Part shown: piece after piece, positions 28,029-37,353 of the stretch
How the letters are laid out: each line of letters begins with the position of its first letter
Position numbering within the stretch: the stretch's first letter is position 1
Assembly: GCF_010993985.1 (NCBI RefSeq)
Contig: NZ_WINH01000015.1
Location: 39,145-103,144, forward strand
DNA from: Paraferrimonas sp. SM1919
GTDB taxonomy: Bacteria; Pseudomonadota; Gammaproteobacteria; Enterobacterales; Shewanellaceae
Length of the DNA: 64,000 bases
Reading direction: 5' to 3'
The notes under the pieces: generated by a model
What the model saw: only the letters and a program-made list of their open reading frames with translations
What the model was told of the DNA's origin: nothing
The model's database searches: none
Made by a program: the position numbers and the translations under genes

Positions 28029-28523
28029 TTATTTTTCAGTAAGCTTTTGTTTCACGAGTGGCTCTAAGCGGGTCATGCCCCACGCTTTGCCCTTAGCCAA
28101 AGCCTCGTCAACAGTTAAGCCTTCCACTTTTGCCGCATGGATCGCCACCAAAGCACCAATACGATTACCACTTCCACAGTGAACGATGGTTTTATCGTCT
28201 TGCATTTTTGCCAACAGCTTATTTAATGCTTTTGCATTTTCAAGATTAATTGCATCCTTGCCAGCAATCGGCAAAGAATGATAATTCATTCCAAGGGATT
28301 GCACATATTGACCTTCATCCCAATCCTGTTCACCTTCTGATCGCAGATTAATAACATGCTTATAACCCTGCTGTTTAAGCTGTGTTAAATCGCCCTTAGT
28401 GGGTTGGCCGCCACTGACTACATTTTCATGAACAACAGCATTAAGCATATCCAAATCTACACTTAACACCTTGAAACTAAATAGAATGGTTAAAATAAAT
28501 GAATATTTAATAAAAAATTTCAT
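28029..28523 (-). CDS. Exported dual-specificity-phosphatase-like protein
   Basis: 164 residues from the ATG at 28523, supported by AAGGAAAG upstream and by a signal-peptide-like start (MKFFIKYSFILTILFSFKVLSV). The signature HCGSGNRIGAL is a Cys-x5-Arg phosphatase loop, preceded by the family pattern VVSGGQPTKGDLTQLKQQGYKHVINLRSEGE. Related proteins are annotated as beta-lactamase-hydrolase-like or DSP-type phosphatases. A periplasmic location would be unusual for a protein phosphatase, so the natural substrate is unclear. Confidence 0.78.
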   Translation of the reverse strand: MKFFIKYSFILTILFSFKVLSVDLDMLNAVVHENVVSGGQPTKGDLTQLKQQGYKHVINLRSEGEQDWDEGQYVQSLGMNYHSLPIAGKDAINLENAKALNKLLAKMQDDKTIVHCGSGNRIGALVAIHAAKVEGLTVDEALAKGKAWGMTRLEPLVKQKLTEK

Positions 28524-28592
28524 ACCGCTTTCCTTGTTTTTAACAGTAGAATAACTGACTAAAATAAATGACAAACAAAAAAAATACAAACA

Positions 28593-29567
28593 ATGTTTCA
28601 AGCCGAGCAGATTGCTAACCTACTCTGTAAAGAATTAACTCTCTATCAAGCAAGATATATAGAAACCATTCAGCCCCTTTGGAATGGCTATGGTGCGTTA
28701 GCTCGATTTGAGATCACCCCACAATTTGGTGCGGCTAAAACGGTAATAGTAAAAAGCATCATCACCGCAGAATTTAAGGCCGATAAGCCCCACCCAAAGG
28801 GTTGGAACAGCGAGTTTGCCCATCAGCGTAAATGCCGCTCTTATCAGGTGGAAAGCCATTTCTACCGTGACTTAGCTAAGCACTTCCCTTCACAAACTGC
28901 CAAATTTATGGCCTTGATTGACGTTGATGACAATCACCAGCTGATTGTCATGCAAGACTTAGCTACTGCAGGTTATAAAACTCGAGATGAAATTGATGAT
29001 AAGTACCTAAAGGGCATACTTAAGTGGCTAGCTAAGTTCCATAGCAAAGGCTTACAGCTTGAGCAAGATGCAGATGTTTGGCCACAGGGCAGTTACTGGC
29101 ATTTAGCCACTCGTCCGGACGAACATAAAGCCATGTTTGATGGGCCCTTAAAAAGCAATGCCGACAAAATAAGCCAAACACTCAATAATGTCAGTCATAA
29201 AACCCTGCTGCATGGGGATGCCAAACCGGCAAACTTTATGATCAACAATCATGGTGATACGCTAGCGGTTGATTTTCAATATACGGGTTACGGCAACCCT
29301 ATGGTGGACGTGTGTTATCTGTTTTCGAGCGTATTAGATAACGATAACCTTGAGCGTTATGCTGATTTCTATGTGGCCTATTACTGCCAGTGTTTAAAAG
29401 AATATCAAGTTGAGCAAGCAATCATCGAGCAATGGTCTGCCAGCCTACCCTTTGCCTGGGCTGATCTGGTACGGTTTTTACAGGGTTGGTCTCCCGAGCA
29501 CTACCGTTTGGCCCCCTATGCTCTCAAGCAAACTGAGCTTGCTCTTAAACTATTAGCTCAAGCCTAA
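28593..29567 (+). CDS. Phosphotransferase, APH / ecdysteroid-kinase-like
   Basis: 324 residues of the aminoglycoside-phosphotransferase / choline-kinase fold. It shows a lysine in TVIVKSII, the catalytic loop LLHGDAKPANFMI (HxDxxxxN) and a metal-binding VDFQYTGYGNPMVD. DFQ in place of DFG is common in the EcKL/choline-kinase branch. It should transfer phosphate to a small molecule hydroxyl; the substrate is unknown. It is monocistronic, with a perfect terminator-type hairpin following. Confidence 0.8.
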   Translation: MFQAEQIANLLCKELTLYQARYIETIQPLWNGYGALARFEITPQFGAAKTVIVKSIITAEFKADKPHPKGWNSEFAHQRKCRSYQVESHFYRDLAKHFPSQTAKFMALIDVDDNHQLIVMQDLATAGYKTRDEIDDKYLKGILKWLAKFHSKGLQLEQDADVWPQGSYWHLATRPDEHKAMFDGPLKSNADKISQTLNNVSHKTLLHGDAKPANFMINNHGDTLAVDFQYTGYGNPMVDVCYLFSSVLDNDNLERYADFYVAYYCQCLKEYQVEQAIIEQWSASLPFAWADLVRFLQGWSPEHYRLAPYALKQTELALKLLAQA

Positions 29568-29573
29568 ACGCAA

Positions 29574-29595
29574 AAGGAGAGCCTAGGCTCTCCTT
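29574..29595. terminator. Symmetric terminator hairpin
   Basis: AAGGAGAGCC and its exact complement GGCTCTCCTT flank TA, between the convergent phosphotransferase and OFA transporter genes. It could end transcription from either side. Confidence 0.75.
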
Positions 29596-29621
29596 ATTTG
29601 TCTTCGCTATTGGGCGATTGC

Positions 29622-30854
29622 TTATTTGGCTAGCAACGCTTTTGCTTTTTGAGCTGAAACTGGCTTAGTCACAAATGATAGCAACAGCGCGATACCTAAC
29701 ATTACTGCAGAAATCATATAAGCCATGTCGTAGTTACCACCATTTGCCATGGAATAACCCACTACCGCAGCACCAATAGCACCACCAATACCCCATGAAG
29801 TATATAAAATACCATAGTTGCTACCATAGTTTTTCAAACCGTAAAACTCTGCGGTTAAGGTTGGGAATACTGCCAGTAAAGTGCCATAACCTACCGCTGC
29901 CACTGCTGAGCCAACAATCAACGCCACCTCAGTGTCAAAGCTTGAGAACATTAACATGTTTACGCCCTGTAAAATAAACGCCAGCATAAGGGTTTTCACA
30001 CCACCAATCTTGTCCGCTAACATACCCGCAGCAATACGCCCGCCAGAGTTAAAGATAGCAAGCACAGACGCTAGGTATACCGCGTTTGGTAAGTTGGCCT
30101 GAGCGCTCGCAATGTTAAGAATGTTACCAATTAACATTAGACCCGCTGCAGCTGCAAACGCATACATGATCCACATCGCGTAAAATTGCGGAGTTTGCAG
30201 CATGCCTTGCCAATTTAGATTTTCGCTAAGCTTAATTTCAACCGGTGCTTGACCTGCTTTAACGACTGGTGCGGCAGGTGTGTAATCCGCTGGCGGGTTA
30301 GAAATGGTTGCCGCCAGTGGTACCGCAATCATTAATACACCAACACCTAATATTAAGAAAGACTGACTAATGCCCACAAGCTCGATTAAAAAGCTAGTTA
30401 GTGGTGCTAAAAATAATGGTGCAAGACCAAAACCTGCAGCGATTAAACCGTTTACCATGCCTTTTTTAGTCGGATGAAACCATTTCATTGCCGATGGTGA
30501 TAAACAAGCATAACCAAAGCCAATACCGGCGCCAGCCATGACACCAAAAGTAATGTTAAGCAAAGTGACTGACTCAGCAAACCCAGAAGCGATTAAGCCA
30601 AGGCCAGTAAGCGTCGTACCAACGAGCAGCACCTTAGTCGGTCCTATTTTGTCCTGCAGGGTACCGGCGATCAGCAAACACGCAGAAAACGCTAGCGTAG
30701 CAATCGCGTAGGGTGAAGTTGCATCAGCTGCATCCCAGCCCCATTGACTCACCAAAGCTTTGTTAAAGACACTCCAAGCATAAAGAATACCTAAACAAAG
30801 GTTGATGCTGAAACCAGCCGCAAGGATGCGTGTTGCTTTATCGAACTTGCTCAT
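29622..30854 (-). CDS. OFA-family MFS transporter (oxalate/formate antiporter-like)
   Basis: 410 residues with about 12 hydrophobic segments. The OFA hallmarks are the N-terminal GFSINLCLGILYAWSVF and the loop GAGIGFGYACLSPSAMKWFHPTKKGMVNGLIAAGFGLAP. The family exchanges dicarboxylates or monocarboxylates (oxalate, formate, pyruvate and others) across the inner membrane; the substrate here is not determinable. It is a single gene. Confidence 0.88.
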   Translation of the reverse strand: MSKFDKATRILAAGFSINLCLGILYAWSVFNKALVSQWGWDAADATSPYAIATLAFSACLLIAGTLQDKIGPTKVLLVGTTLTGLGLIASGFAESVTLLNITFGVMAGAGIGFGYACLSPSAMKWFHPTKKGMVNGLIAAGFGLAPLFLAPLTSFLIELVGISQSFLILGVGVLMIAVPLAATISNPPADYTPAAPVVKAGQAPVEIKLSENLNWQGMLQTPQFYAMWIMYAFAAAAGLMLIGNILNIASAQANLPNAVYLASVLAIFNSGGRIAAGMLADKIGGVKTLMLAFILQGVNMLMFSSFDTEVALIVGSAVAAVGYGTLLAVFPTLTAEFYGLKNYGSNYGILYTSWGIGGAIGAAVVGYSMANGGNYDMAYMISAVMLGIALLLSFVTKPVSAQKAKALLAK

Positions 30855-31037
30855 AGACTCTCACTAGTTAAATCATACTGTTGACGCTAACCAACACAGG
30901 TCAGCCAATTTGAGCGAGGATCTTACTGATGGGTAAGTAAAAGAAAACAGCAACAGTTCAAGATTGTGACATAGAATGTATATAAGATGTTAAAAGGGTG
31001 AGAAACCGATCCTAGGTCACAATCGTGGCTTATGTCA

Positions 31038-31919
31038 TTAATGGCGTTGAAACAATAATACCTTTAATCCGTTATCATCGTTTTGCTCTAGGCAAGCCTG
31101 AGGGCGGGCAATAGCCTCGACAAACTCAAAATCAGGACAGTGTTCGGCCATTAATTCCTTAATAAAACTTTGACCTAGCCAAGGGGTATTTAAACATAAT
31201 AGCGCTTGCCCCCCCGCTGCCACCAACTCGGGTAAACGACGAATGATTTTAGGGTAATCACGTTCAATATCAAAAGAGCCTACCTGTAAATTTGGCGGAT
31301 CGGCAATCACCATGTCATAAGGGCCAAACTTTTTAAGTTTGCCCCAACTCTTGAATAAATCATGGGCTAAAAACTTGGCTTTTTTGGTATCTAAGCCATT
31401 AATACGCATGTTTTCTCTGCCCGTGTTGAGCGATGAGCGCGCCATATCAAGATTGACAGCGAAGCGAGCCCCACCCGCTAAAGCAGCAACGGCAAAACCA
31501 CAGGTATACGCGAACAAATTAAGGACGGATTTATCTTGGCTATGCTGACGAACCCAATCACGGCCATTTTTCATATCGAGAAAAATCCCAAAATTTTGGT
31601 TTTGGCCAATATTCAGTTGATACTTTAAGCCAGATTCCAGCGCATATTGGGGTAAATCGAATGAGCCCGTTAATGATTCCACGGGCGACTTTGGTAAATA
31701 ACGCTTTTGCAGACATACGCCTTGTACTTGCTCAAAAGTCATCAACTGTGAAGCGATCTGTGCAAACCAAGACTCATCCTGTTGCTGATAGGACACAACC
31801 ATAGCAATCGGTGGCAACCACTCAATATTGATGCTTTCATAGCCTTCAACGCAGTTGCCACGGCCATGTAACCAGCGTTTCGCTTCATCACCTGGTGATT
31901 GTAAAATTTTTGTCAGCAT
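31038..31919 (-). CDS. Class I SAM-dependent RNA methyltransferase, RlmI/RlmK-related
   Basis: 293 residues. The N-terminal ~120 residues form a small beta domain with GIFLDMKNGRDWVR. The Rossmann core has NLFAYTCGFAVAALAGGARFAVNLDMA (SAM motif I/II) and MVIADPPNLQ (motif IV). The pattern fits the Methyltrans_SAM group that contains 23S rRNA m5C methyltransferase RlmI and its relatives. It lacks a clear PUA domain at the N-terminus, so it is a shorter member. Specific target not known. Confidence 0.78.
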   Translation of the reverse strand: MLTKILQSPGDEAKRWLHGRGNCVEGYESINIEWLPPIAMVVSYQQQDESWFAQIASQLMTFEQVQGVCLQKRYLPKSPVESLTGSFDLPQYALESGLKYQLNIGQNQNFGIFLDMKNGRDWVRQHSQDKSVLNLFAYTCGFAVAALAGGARFAVNLDMARSSLNTGRENMRINGLDTKKAKFLAHDLFKSWGKLKKFGPYDMVIADPPNLQVGSFDIERDYPKIIRRLPELVAAGGQALLCLNTPWLGQSFIKELMAEHCPDFEFVEAIARPQACLEQNDDNGLKVLLFQRH

Positions 31920-32102
31920 CGCCCTTCATCCATTTTCATGTATTGCCCCATTGTTGGTAATTACTTGCATCATTTTAAATCAATCAATTTATTACCACCA
32001 CCCAGATTAGATATAAACCATTGTTTTTAATAAACAAAACAAGTTGGTACAAACCTTGATAATAACTTTAGTCAGTCACTAAATCGCATTATTGGAGTCA
32101 CA

Positions 32103-32717
32103 ATGCTAAAGCAACATAGGCTTGAACAAGACTTAATAAAAATTCTGTTTATCGAAAATAAAGCAGGCGGTGCTCTCGATATTAATAAGTCTTTAGAGCA
32201 GTCTCATTATCGCATTGTCAGAGTTTGTAAATCCGGCTTAGCTCTTTTAAAAGAAGTAGAAAACTTTATGCCCGATATCATTCTTATCGATATCGAATCT
32301 CCCGATAGGGACATGATTGAATCTTTGCATAGTATCTCACAAACTGCCCCAAAACCTGTAGTCATGTTTAGTGAGCATGATGACCAAGATACCATCGAAA
32401 GACTGGTAGAATGTGGCGTCAGTGCCTACGTGGTGGGCAGTATTGAGCAGGTACGATTAAAATCCGTGTTGGATATTGCCCTAGCTCGATTTAAGCACTT
32501 TCAAAGTTTACAGCAAGAGCTGCAACAAACCAAACAACAATTAAACTCCCAATCTAATATCGATAAAGCCAAATGCTGGTTAATGGAAACCAAAAACTTA
32601 TCTGAAGATGCGGCATACCACAGCATCAGAAAAATGGCCATGAACAGCGGCCAAAAAATAGACCAAGCCGCTCAAAATGTACTGTCAGTTGCCGCAATGC
32701 TAAAGGCCGAATTATGA
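32103..32717 (+). CDS. nasT: ANTAR-domain antiterminator of nitrate genes (NasT-like)
   Basis: 204 residues: a receiver-like N-terminus (KILFIENKAGGALDINKSLEQSHYRIV, with acidic PDIILIDIESPD), a helical linker (QELQQTKQQL) and a C-terminal ANTAR domain (KAKCWLMETKNLSEDAAYHSIRKMAMNSGQKIDQAAQNVLSVAAML). ANTAR proteins bind paired hexaloop hairpins in nascent RNA and prevent termination. It overlaps the NasS-like gene by four bases (ATGA). A matching leader lies before nrtA. Confidence 0.9.
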   Translation: MLKQHRLEQDLIKILFIENKAGGALDINKSLEQSHYRIVRVCKSGLALLKEVENFMPDIILIDIESPDRDMIESLHSISQTAPKPVVMFSEHDDQDTIERLVECGVSAYVVGSIEQVRLKSVLDIALARFKHFQSLQQELQQTKQQLNSQSNIDKAKCWLMETKNLSEDAAYHSIRKMAMNSGQKIDQAAQNVLSVAAMLKAEL

Positions 32718-33871
32718 ATCCATTTACGATTGAAAAGAAACAACTCACATTAGGTTTTATGCCACTGAATGATTCTGCGCCGCTTATCATGGCCAAAGAG
32801 TTAGGCATATTCAGCAAGTGGGGACTCGATGTCACTTTAGAAAAACAAGCCTCATGGAGTGCCCTAAGAGATAAACTACACTGTGGCGAACTTGATGCCG
32901 CACAGATGCTGGCGCCTATGCCCATATCCAGTACCCTTGGATTAACGGCAAGCCAGCAGAACATCATCACCCCATTGGTATTAAGCCAAAATGGTAATGC
33001 GATTACTTTATCTGAAAACCTTTACCAACAGCTAATGCGGCATTCAAGCCAACCATTAACCTTGCCGATGTCCGCGGAAAAGTTACAGCCATTGGTAAAA
33101 CAAGCACTTAACCGTGGATCTAAGTTACGTTTCGCAACGGTTTACCCTTACAGCTGTCATTATTACCAGCTAAGAAGCTGGTTGGTGGAAGGTGGGATTT
33201 ATCTTGATGATATTGACATTGTTTTTATCCCTCCAACGAGCATGAGAAAATCGATTGAACAAGGTGACATCGATGGCTTTTGTGTTGGCAGTCCATGGAA
33301 TACAGAAATCGTCAGGAATAAACTCGGGATGACCTGTGCGACTTCGTTAGATATTTGGAAAAACGCTCCAGAAAAAGTGCTAGGTCTTCGTGCTGATTGG
33401 CAATTAGCCAATCCTGAAACAACCATGGCTTTAGTGGCGGCCTTAATTGAAACCTGTAACTGGCTAGCCTCTATACCCAACCGTTACGAAGCTGCCGTGA
33501 TTATGACCCAAGCAAAATATTTGGATACGGCGCTTGATGTTATTGCACCGTCATTAATCGGCAGCTGTCTCACCTATCATAATATGACTCCAAGAGCGTT
33601 AACTAACTACAATTTATTTTCATCCTTACAGCAAGAGAACATTCACAGCTTAAACTTAGAATTCGGTAATTGGTTATTAAAAACCATGATTGATGCGGGC
33701 CATATTAGCTGGCAACAAGCGAATGAACTGTTTATAGGATCGGTATTTAGATTTGATATTTATCAGGCTGTCACAGAAATCATGGCTGCACAACAATTGC
33801 ACCAAAAAGATACAGGCACTGATTCAAATAAGAACATTAATAACTTACATGCCGTCAAGAAAACCGCGTAA
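32714..33871 (+). CDS. nasS: Cytosolic nitrate-sensing NrtA-like protein (NasS-like)
   Basis: 385 residues of the NrtA/CmpA substrate-binding family (LTLGFMPLNDSAPLIMAKELGIFSKWGLDVTLEKQASWSALRDKLHCGELDAAQMLAPMPI). It has no signal peptide, unlike the following nrtA. In known systems NasS binds nitrate or nitrite in the cytoplasm and sequesters NasT when nitrate is absent. Its overlap with nasT supports that pair. The product is predicted to act as the sensor of the locus. Confidence 0.9.
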   Translation: MNPFTIEKKQLTLGFMPLNDSAPLIMAKELGIFSKWGLDVTLEKQASWSALRDKLHCGELDAAQMLAPMPISSTLGLTASQQNIITPLVLSQNGNAITLSENLYQQLMRHSSQPLTLPMSAEKLQPLVKQALNRGSKLRFATVYPYSCHYYQLRSWLVEGGIYLDDIDIVFIPPTSMRKSIEQGDIDGFCVGSPWNTEIVRNKLGMTCATSLDIWKNAPEKVLGLRADWQLANPETTMALVAALIETCNWLASIPNRYEAAVIMTQAKYLDTALDVIAPSLIGSCLTYHNMTPRALTNYNLFSSLQQENIHSLNLEFGNWLLKTMIDAGHISWQQANELFIGSVFRFDIYQAVTEIMAAQQLHQKDTGTDSNKNINNLHAVKKTA

Positions 33872-33956
33872 CCTGCTGATTATAAAGCCTTTAAAAAGTT
33901 GGCATAAGAAATGAATAGTATCTAGCGGTACAATTTTAATACTTAAATACTGACCC

Positions 33957-34033
33957 GCTGCAATGGCGTAGCTAAGGTTAGTAGGCATTGAAGCTCTCCA
34001 CCTATGGTAATCATCGGGTGTAGGGCTTTTTTT
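33957..34033 (+). promoter_or_regulatory. ANTAR-type antitermination leader of nrtA
   Basis: Hairpin P1 (33957-33972) has a five-base-pair stem GCTGC/GTAGC with hexaloop AATGGC. A second candidate P2 has hexaloop ATTGAA (33987-33992) on a weaker stem. Both loops have A at position 1 and G at position 4, the known ANTAR-binding pattern. P2 overlaps the 5' arm of a terminator (33992-34027, AGCTCTCCACC pairing with GGTGTAGGGCT, one mismatch and one G-T pair) that ends in a run of seven Ts, 17 bases before the nrtA start. The nasT gene just upstream makes a NasT target very likely. Confidence 0.78.
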
Positions 34034-34050
34034 ATTTAAGGAGAAACACA

Positions 34051-35421
34051 ATGCTAAAAACATCATTCACTACAGGACTCATTTCTGCATTCGCCGGATT
34101 GTGTCTTGCCACCAGCGCGAGTGCAACAGCCATTGGGGAACCAGAAAAAGAAGATCTAACCTTTGGCTTTATCAAACTTACTGATATGGCTCCAATTGCT
34201 ATTGCCTACGAAAAAGGCTACTTCGAAGATGAAGGCCTGTTTGTCACCATTGAAGCTCAAGCGAACTGGAAAGTGTTGCTTGATGGTGTCATCGATGGTC
34301 GTTTAGATGGCGCCCATATGCTCGCTGGACAACCCATTGCCGCCACCATTGGTTATGGCACCAAAGCCGAAATTATCACACCATTTTCAATGGATTTAAA
34401 TGGTAATGGCATTACGGTCTCCAATGAAGTTTGGCAAAAAATGAAACCGAATATTCCTAAAATGGCCGATGGTCGTCCTGTCCATCCAATTAAAGCTGAT
34501 GCCCTAAAGCCTGTTGTAGAAAGCTATATTGACCAAGGTAAACCGTTCAATATGGGCATGGTATTCCCTGTTTCTACTCATAACTACGAGTTAAGGTACT
34601 GGTTAGCAGCCGGAGGCATCCATCCTGGCTTTTATGCCCCCCATAAAGGCGATACCTCAGGTAAAATTGACGCTCAGGCGTTATTATCGGTAACCCCACC
34701 ACCACAGATGCCTGCCACCTTAGAGTCGGGGACAATTTATGGCTACTGCGTCGGCGAACCATGGAACCAGCAAGCGGTATTTAAAGGCATTGGTGTACCG
34801 GTGGTGACGGATTATGAAATTTGGAAGGACAACCCAGAAAAAGTGTTTGGACTGACTAAAGCATTTACCGAAAAATATCCTAACACCACTATTCGTCTAA
34901 CCCGAGCTCTGATCCGCGCGGCCAAATGGCTAGATGACAATAACAACGCTAACCGCCCAGAGGCGGTGAAGATTTTATCTCAGTCTAACTATGTGGGCGC
35001 TGATTACGATGTCATTGCCAACTCAATGACCGGCACCTTCGAATACGAAAAAGGCGACAAACGAAGCGTACCTGACTTTAACGTGTTCTTCCGTTATAAC
35101 GCTACTTACCCCTACTACTCTGATGCCATTTGGTACCTCACCCAGATGCGTCGTTGGGGGCAAATCAGCGAAGACAAGCCAGATGCTTGGTACTTTGATG
35201 TGGCTAAAAAAGTGTACCGCCCCGACATTTATAAAGCCGCAGCACAGTCACTCATTGAAGATAACATCATTGCTGCTTCAGAGTTTCCTGATCTTACTCA
35301 AGAAACAGGCTTTAGAAAGCCACAAACACACTTCATTGACAATATCGTCTATGACGGCAGCAAACCTAATGACTATATCAATAAATTTGCTATTGGCTTA
35401 AAGGCTGGCGACAAACTTTAA
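34051..35421 (+). CDS. nrtA: Nitrate ABC transporter substrate-binding protein
   Basis: 456 residues with a signal peptide ([25 protein letters not shown]) and the NrtA/CmpA fold ([68 protein letters not shown]). The Trp/Lys-rich pocket and the late [32 protein letters not shown] motif are typical. It binds nitrate (possibly also nitrite) in the periplasm. A strong AAGGAG ribosome site follows directly after the leader terminator. nrtB and nrtC come next. Confidence 0.92.
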   Translation: MLKTSFTTGLISAFAGLCLATSASATAIGEPEKEDLTFGFIKLTDMAPIAIAYEKGYFEDEGLFVTIEAQANWKVLLDGVIDGRLDGAHMLAGQPIAATIGYGTKAEIITPFSMDLNGNGITVSNEVWQKMKPNIPKMADGRPVHPIKADALKPVVESYIDQGKPFNMGMVFPVSTHNYELRYWLAAGGIHPGFYAPHKGDTSGKIDAQALLSVTPPPQMPATLESGTIYGYCVGEPWNQQAVFKGIGVPVVTDYEIWKDNPEKVFGLTKAFTEKYPNTTIRLTRALIRAAKWLDDNNNANRPEAVKILSQSNYVGADYDVIANSMTGTFEYEKGDKRSVPDFNVFFRYNATYPYYSDAIWYLTQMRRWGQISEDKPDAWYFDVAKKVYRPDIYKAAAQSLIEDNIIAASEFPDLTQETGFRKPQTHFIDNIVYDGSKPNDYINKFAIGLKAGDKL

Positions 35422-35464
35422 TGACATAATGGACAGCGCAGCGTCGCTGCGCTAAGGGCAGTGT

Positions 35465-36460
35465 ATGACAACCTTAACGAATCAAAGCAGCATCACTCAC
35501 AATACCAAGCTTATTCCTAAGTTAAGGTCATTGTTGAGCAATCAATTACAAAAGCTGATATTACCACTCTTAGGGATCTTATGTTTCTTATTCATTTGGT
35601 CATTTTCGGCCAATAATATTGATACCTCCTTAGGAAAGTTTCCAGGGCCGATGGCGGTGGCTGAACAAATCGGTAATCTCTACCAAGAGCATCAACAGGA
35701 ACGCCAAAAGGCGCAAGCGTTTTACCAGCGCCAAGAGCAACGAAATGCTAAGCGCTTAGCAAAAGATCCAGACTATGTCCCTAAACAGCGCAAATATACG
35801 GGTAAAGAAACCTTCCTTGATCAAATTGCGACTAGCCTAGTTACCGTACTAAGTGGCTTTGCCATGGCGGTCATTATTGCCGTTCCCCTTGGGATCGCGA
35901 TTGGTTTAAGCAAAAACTTAAATAGCGCCATTAATCCGATTATTCAGATCTTTAAGCCAGTATCGCCACTGGCATGGTTGCCACTGGTAACCATGGTGGT
36001 GAGTGCCGTTTATGTAACCAACGAGCCCATGTTTGCGAAGTCATTTGTCAACTCCATGATCACCGTCACCCTATGCTGTTTATGGCCAATGGTGATCAAC
36101 ACTTCTGTCGGCGTAGCAGCTATTAATAAAGACTGGCTGAATGTATCAAAAGTATTAAACCTTTCGCCGCTAAAACATGTGCAAGCGATTGTTTTACCAG
36201 CAGCCATTCCAGCGATATTTACCGGTATGCGAATGTCATTAGGCGTCGCTTGGATGGTATTAATTGCCGCTGAAATGCTGGCGCAAAACCCGGGATTAGG
36301 CAAATTTGTGTGGGATGAATTCCAAAATGGCAGCTCGCAGTCATTAAGCAGAATCATGACTGCTGTCATTGTCATTGGCATGATTGGCTTCTTACTCGAC
36401 AGGAGCATGCAATTACTACAAAGCTGGTTGTCTTGGGACAAATCCAGTGCCGAGCGTTAA
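35465..36460 (+). CDS. nrtB: Nitrate ABC transporter permease
   Basis: 331 residues. A first membrane helix (LPLLGILCFLFIWSF) is followed by a charged periplasmic stretch rich in Gln and Arg (about residues 70-115), then five more helices. The binding-protein-dependent permease loop is at AAIPAIFTGMRMSLGVAWMVLIAAEML (EAA-type). It lies 43 bases after nrtA and 10 bases before nrtC, so the three are co-transcribed. Confidence 0.92.
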   Translation: MTTLTNQSSITHNTKLIPKLRSLLSNQLQKLILPLLGILCFLFIWSFSANNIDTSLGKFPGPMAVAEQIGNLYQEHQQERQKAQAFYQRQEQRNAKRLAKDPDYVPKQRKYTGKETFLDQIATSLVTVLSGFAMAVIIAVPLGIAIGLSKNLNSAINPIIQIFKPVSPLAWLPLVTMVVSAVYVTNEPMFAKSFVNSMITVTLCCLWPMVINTSVGVAAINKDWLNVSKVLNLSPLKHVQAIVLPAAIPAIFTGMRMSLGVAWMVLIAAEMLAQNPGLGKFVWDEFQNGSSQSLSRIMTAVIVIGMIGFLLDRSMQLLQSWLSWDKSSAER

Positions 36461-36470
36461 GGAGAAAAAC

Positions 36471-37313
36471 ATGAACCCGATATTAGACATCAGCAATATA
36501 GATATGGTTTTCCCGACACCAAAGGGCGACTTTACTGCCTTAAAAGGGGTAGATTTGAAAATCAACAAGGGGGAGTTCATTTCATTAATTGGTCACTCTG
36601 GTTGTGGCAAATCTACCGTGCTTAATATTGTTGCAGGGCTCAATCAAGCCACGAATGGCGGAGTGTTGCTGAACAATAAGGAAGTCAACTCACCAGGACC
36701 TGAACGTGCTGTGGTGTTTCAAAATCATTCACTGTTACCCTGGTTAACCGCCTATGAAAATGTTGAATTAGCGGTAAAGCAAGTATTTGCCAAAAGCAAA
36801 ACTGAAGCTGAAACTAAAGACTGGATTGAACACAATCTCAAACTTGTGCATATGGACCATGCCATGGACAAAAAGCCAGATGAAATTTCAGGGGGAATGA
36901 AACAAAGAGTCGGTATTGCTAGAGCCCTCGCGATGGAACCTGAAATATTACTAATGGATGAACCATTTGGTGCGCTGGATGCCCTCACCCGTGCCCATAT
37001 GCAAGATTCGTTAATGGAGATCCAACAAAGCCTCAATAACACCGTTATTATGATCACCCATGATGTTGATGAGGCCGTGCTTCTGTCCGATCGTATCGTG
37101 ATGATGACCAATGGTCCAGAAGCCACCATCGGTGAAATCCTCGCGGTCGATCTGCCGAGGCCAAGAAATCGAGTCAGCCTAGCCAATGATCCCCAATACA
37201 ATCAATTACGCTCTCAAGTACTGAGTTTTCTCTACGAAAAACAGAGAAAAATTGAACCCATCAACCACAATCTTGATTCAGGTCAAAAAAGCAACCGCAG
37301 CCAAGTTGCATAA
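36471..37313 (+). CDS. nrtC: Nitrate ABC transporter ATPase
   Basis: 280 residues from the ATG at 36471, which has AAGGAG upstream; an in-frame ATG at 36384 lies inside nrtB and is unlikely. Walker A GHSGCGKST, Q-loop VVFQNHSLLPWL, signature SGGMKQR, Walker B ILLMDEPFG and the H-loop THDVDEAV are all present. It belongs to the NrtD/SsuB/TauB group of ATPases and has no NrtA-like C-terminal extension, as in NrtD. It energises the NrtAB transporter. Confidence 0.93.
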   Translation: MNPILDISNIDMVFPTPKGDFTALKGVDLKINKGEFISLIGHSGCGKSTVLNIVAGLNQATNGGVLLNNKEVNSPGPERAVVFQNHSLLPWLTAYENVELAVKQVFAKSKTEAETKDWIEHNLKLVHMDHAMDKKPDEISGGMKQRVGIARALAMEPEILLMDEPFGALDALTRAHMQDSLMEIQQSLNNTVIMITHDVDEAVLLSDRIVMMTNGPEATIGEILAVDLPRPRNRVSLANDPQYNQLRSQVLSFLYEKQRKIEPINHNLDSGQKSNRSQVA

Positions 37314-37353
37314 GCAACTAAAATCATTAATAAACATCAACAAGGAAGACATA

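Noticed and set aside
33872..33956. Extra hairpin pairings at the left side of the nrtA leader
   Set aside because: The region is AT-rich and only weak, non-consensus pairings are seen; they were not counted as part of the ANTAR leader.
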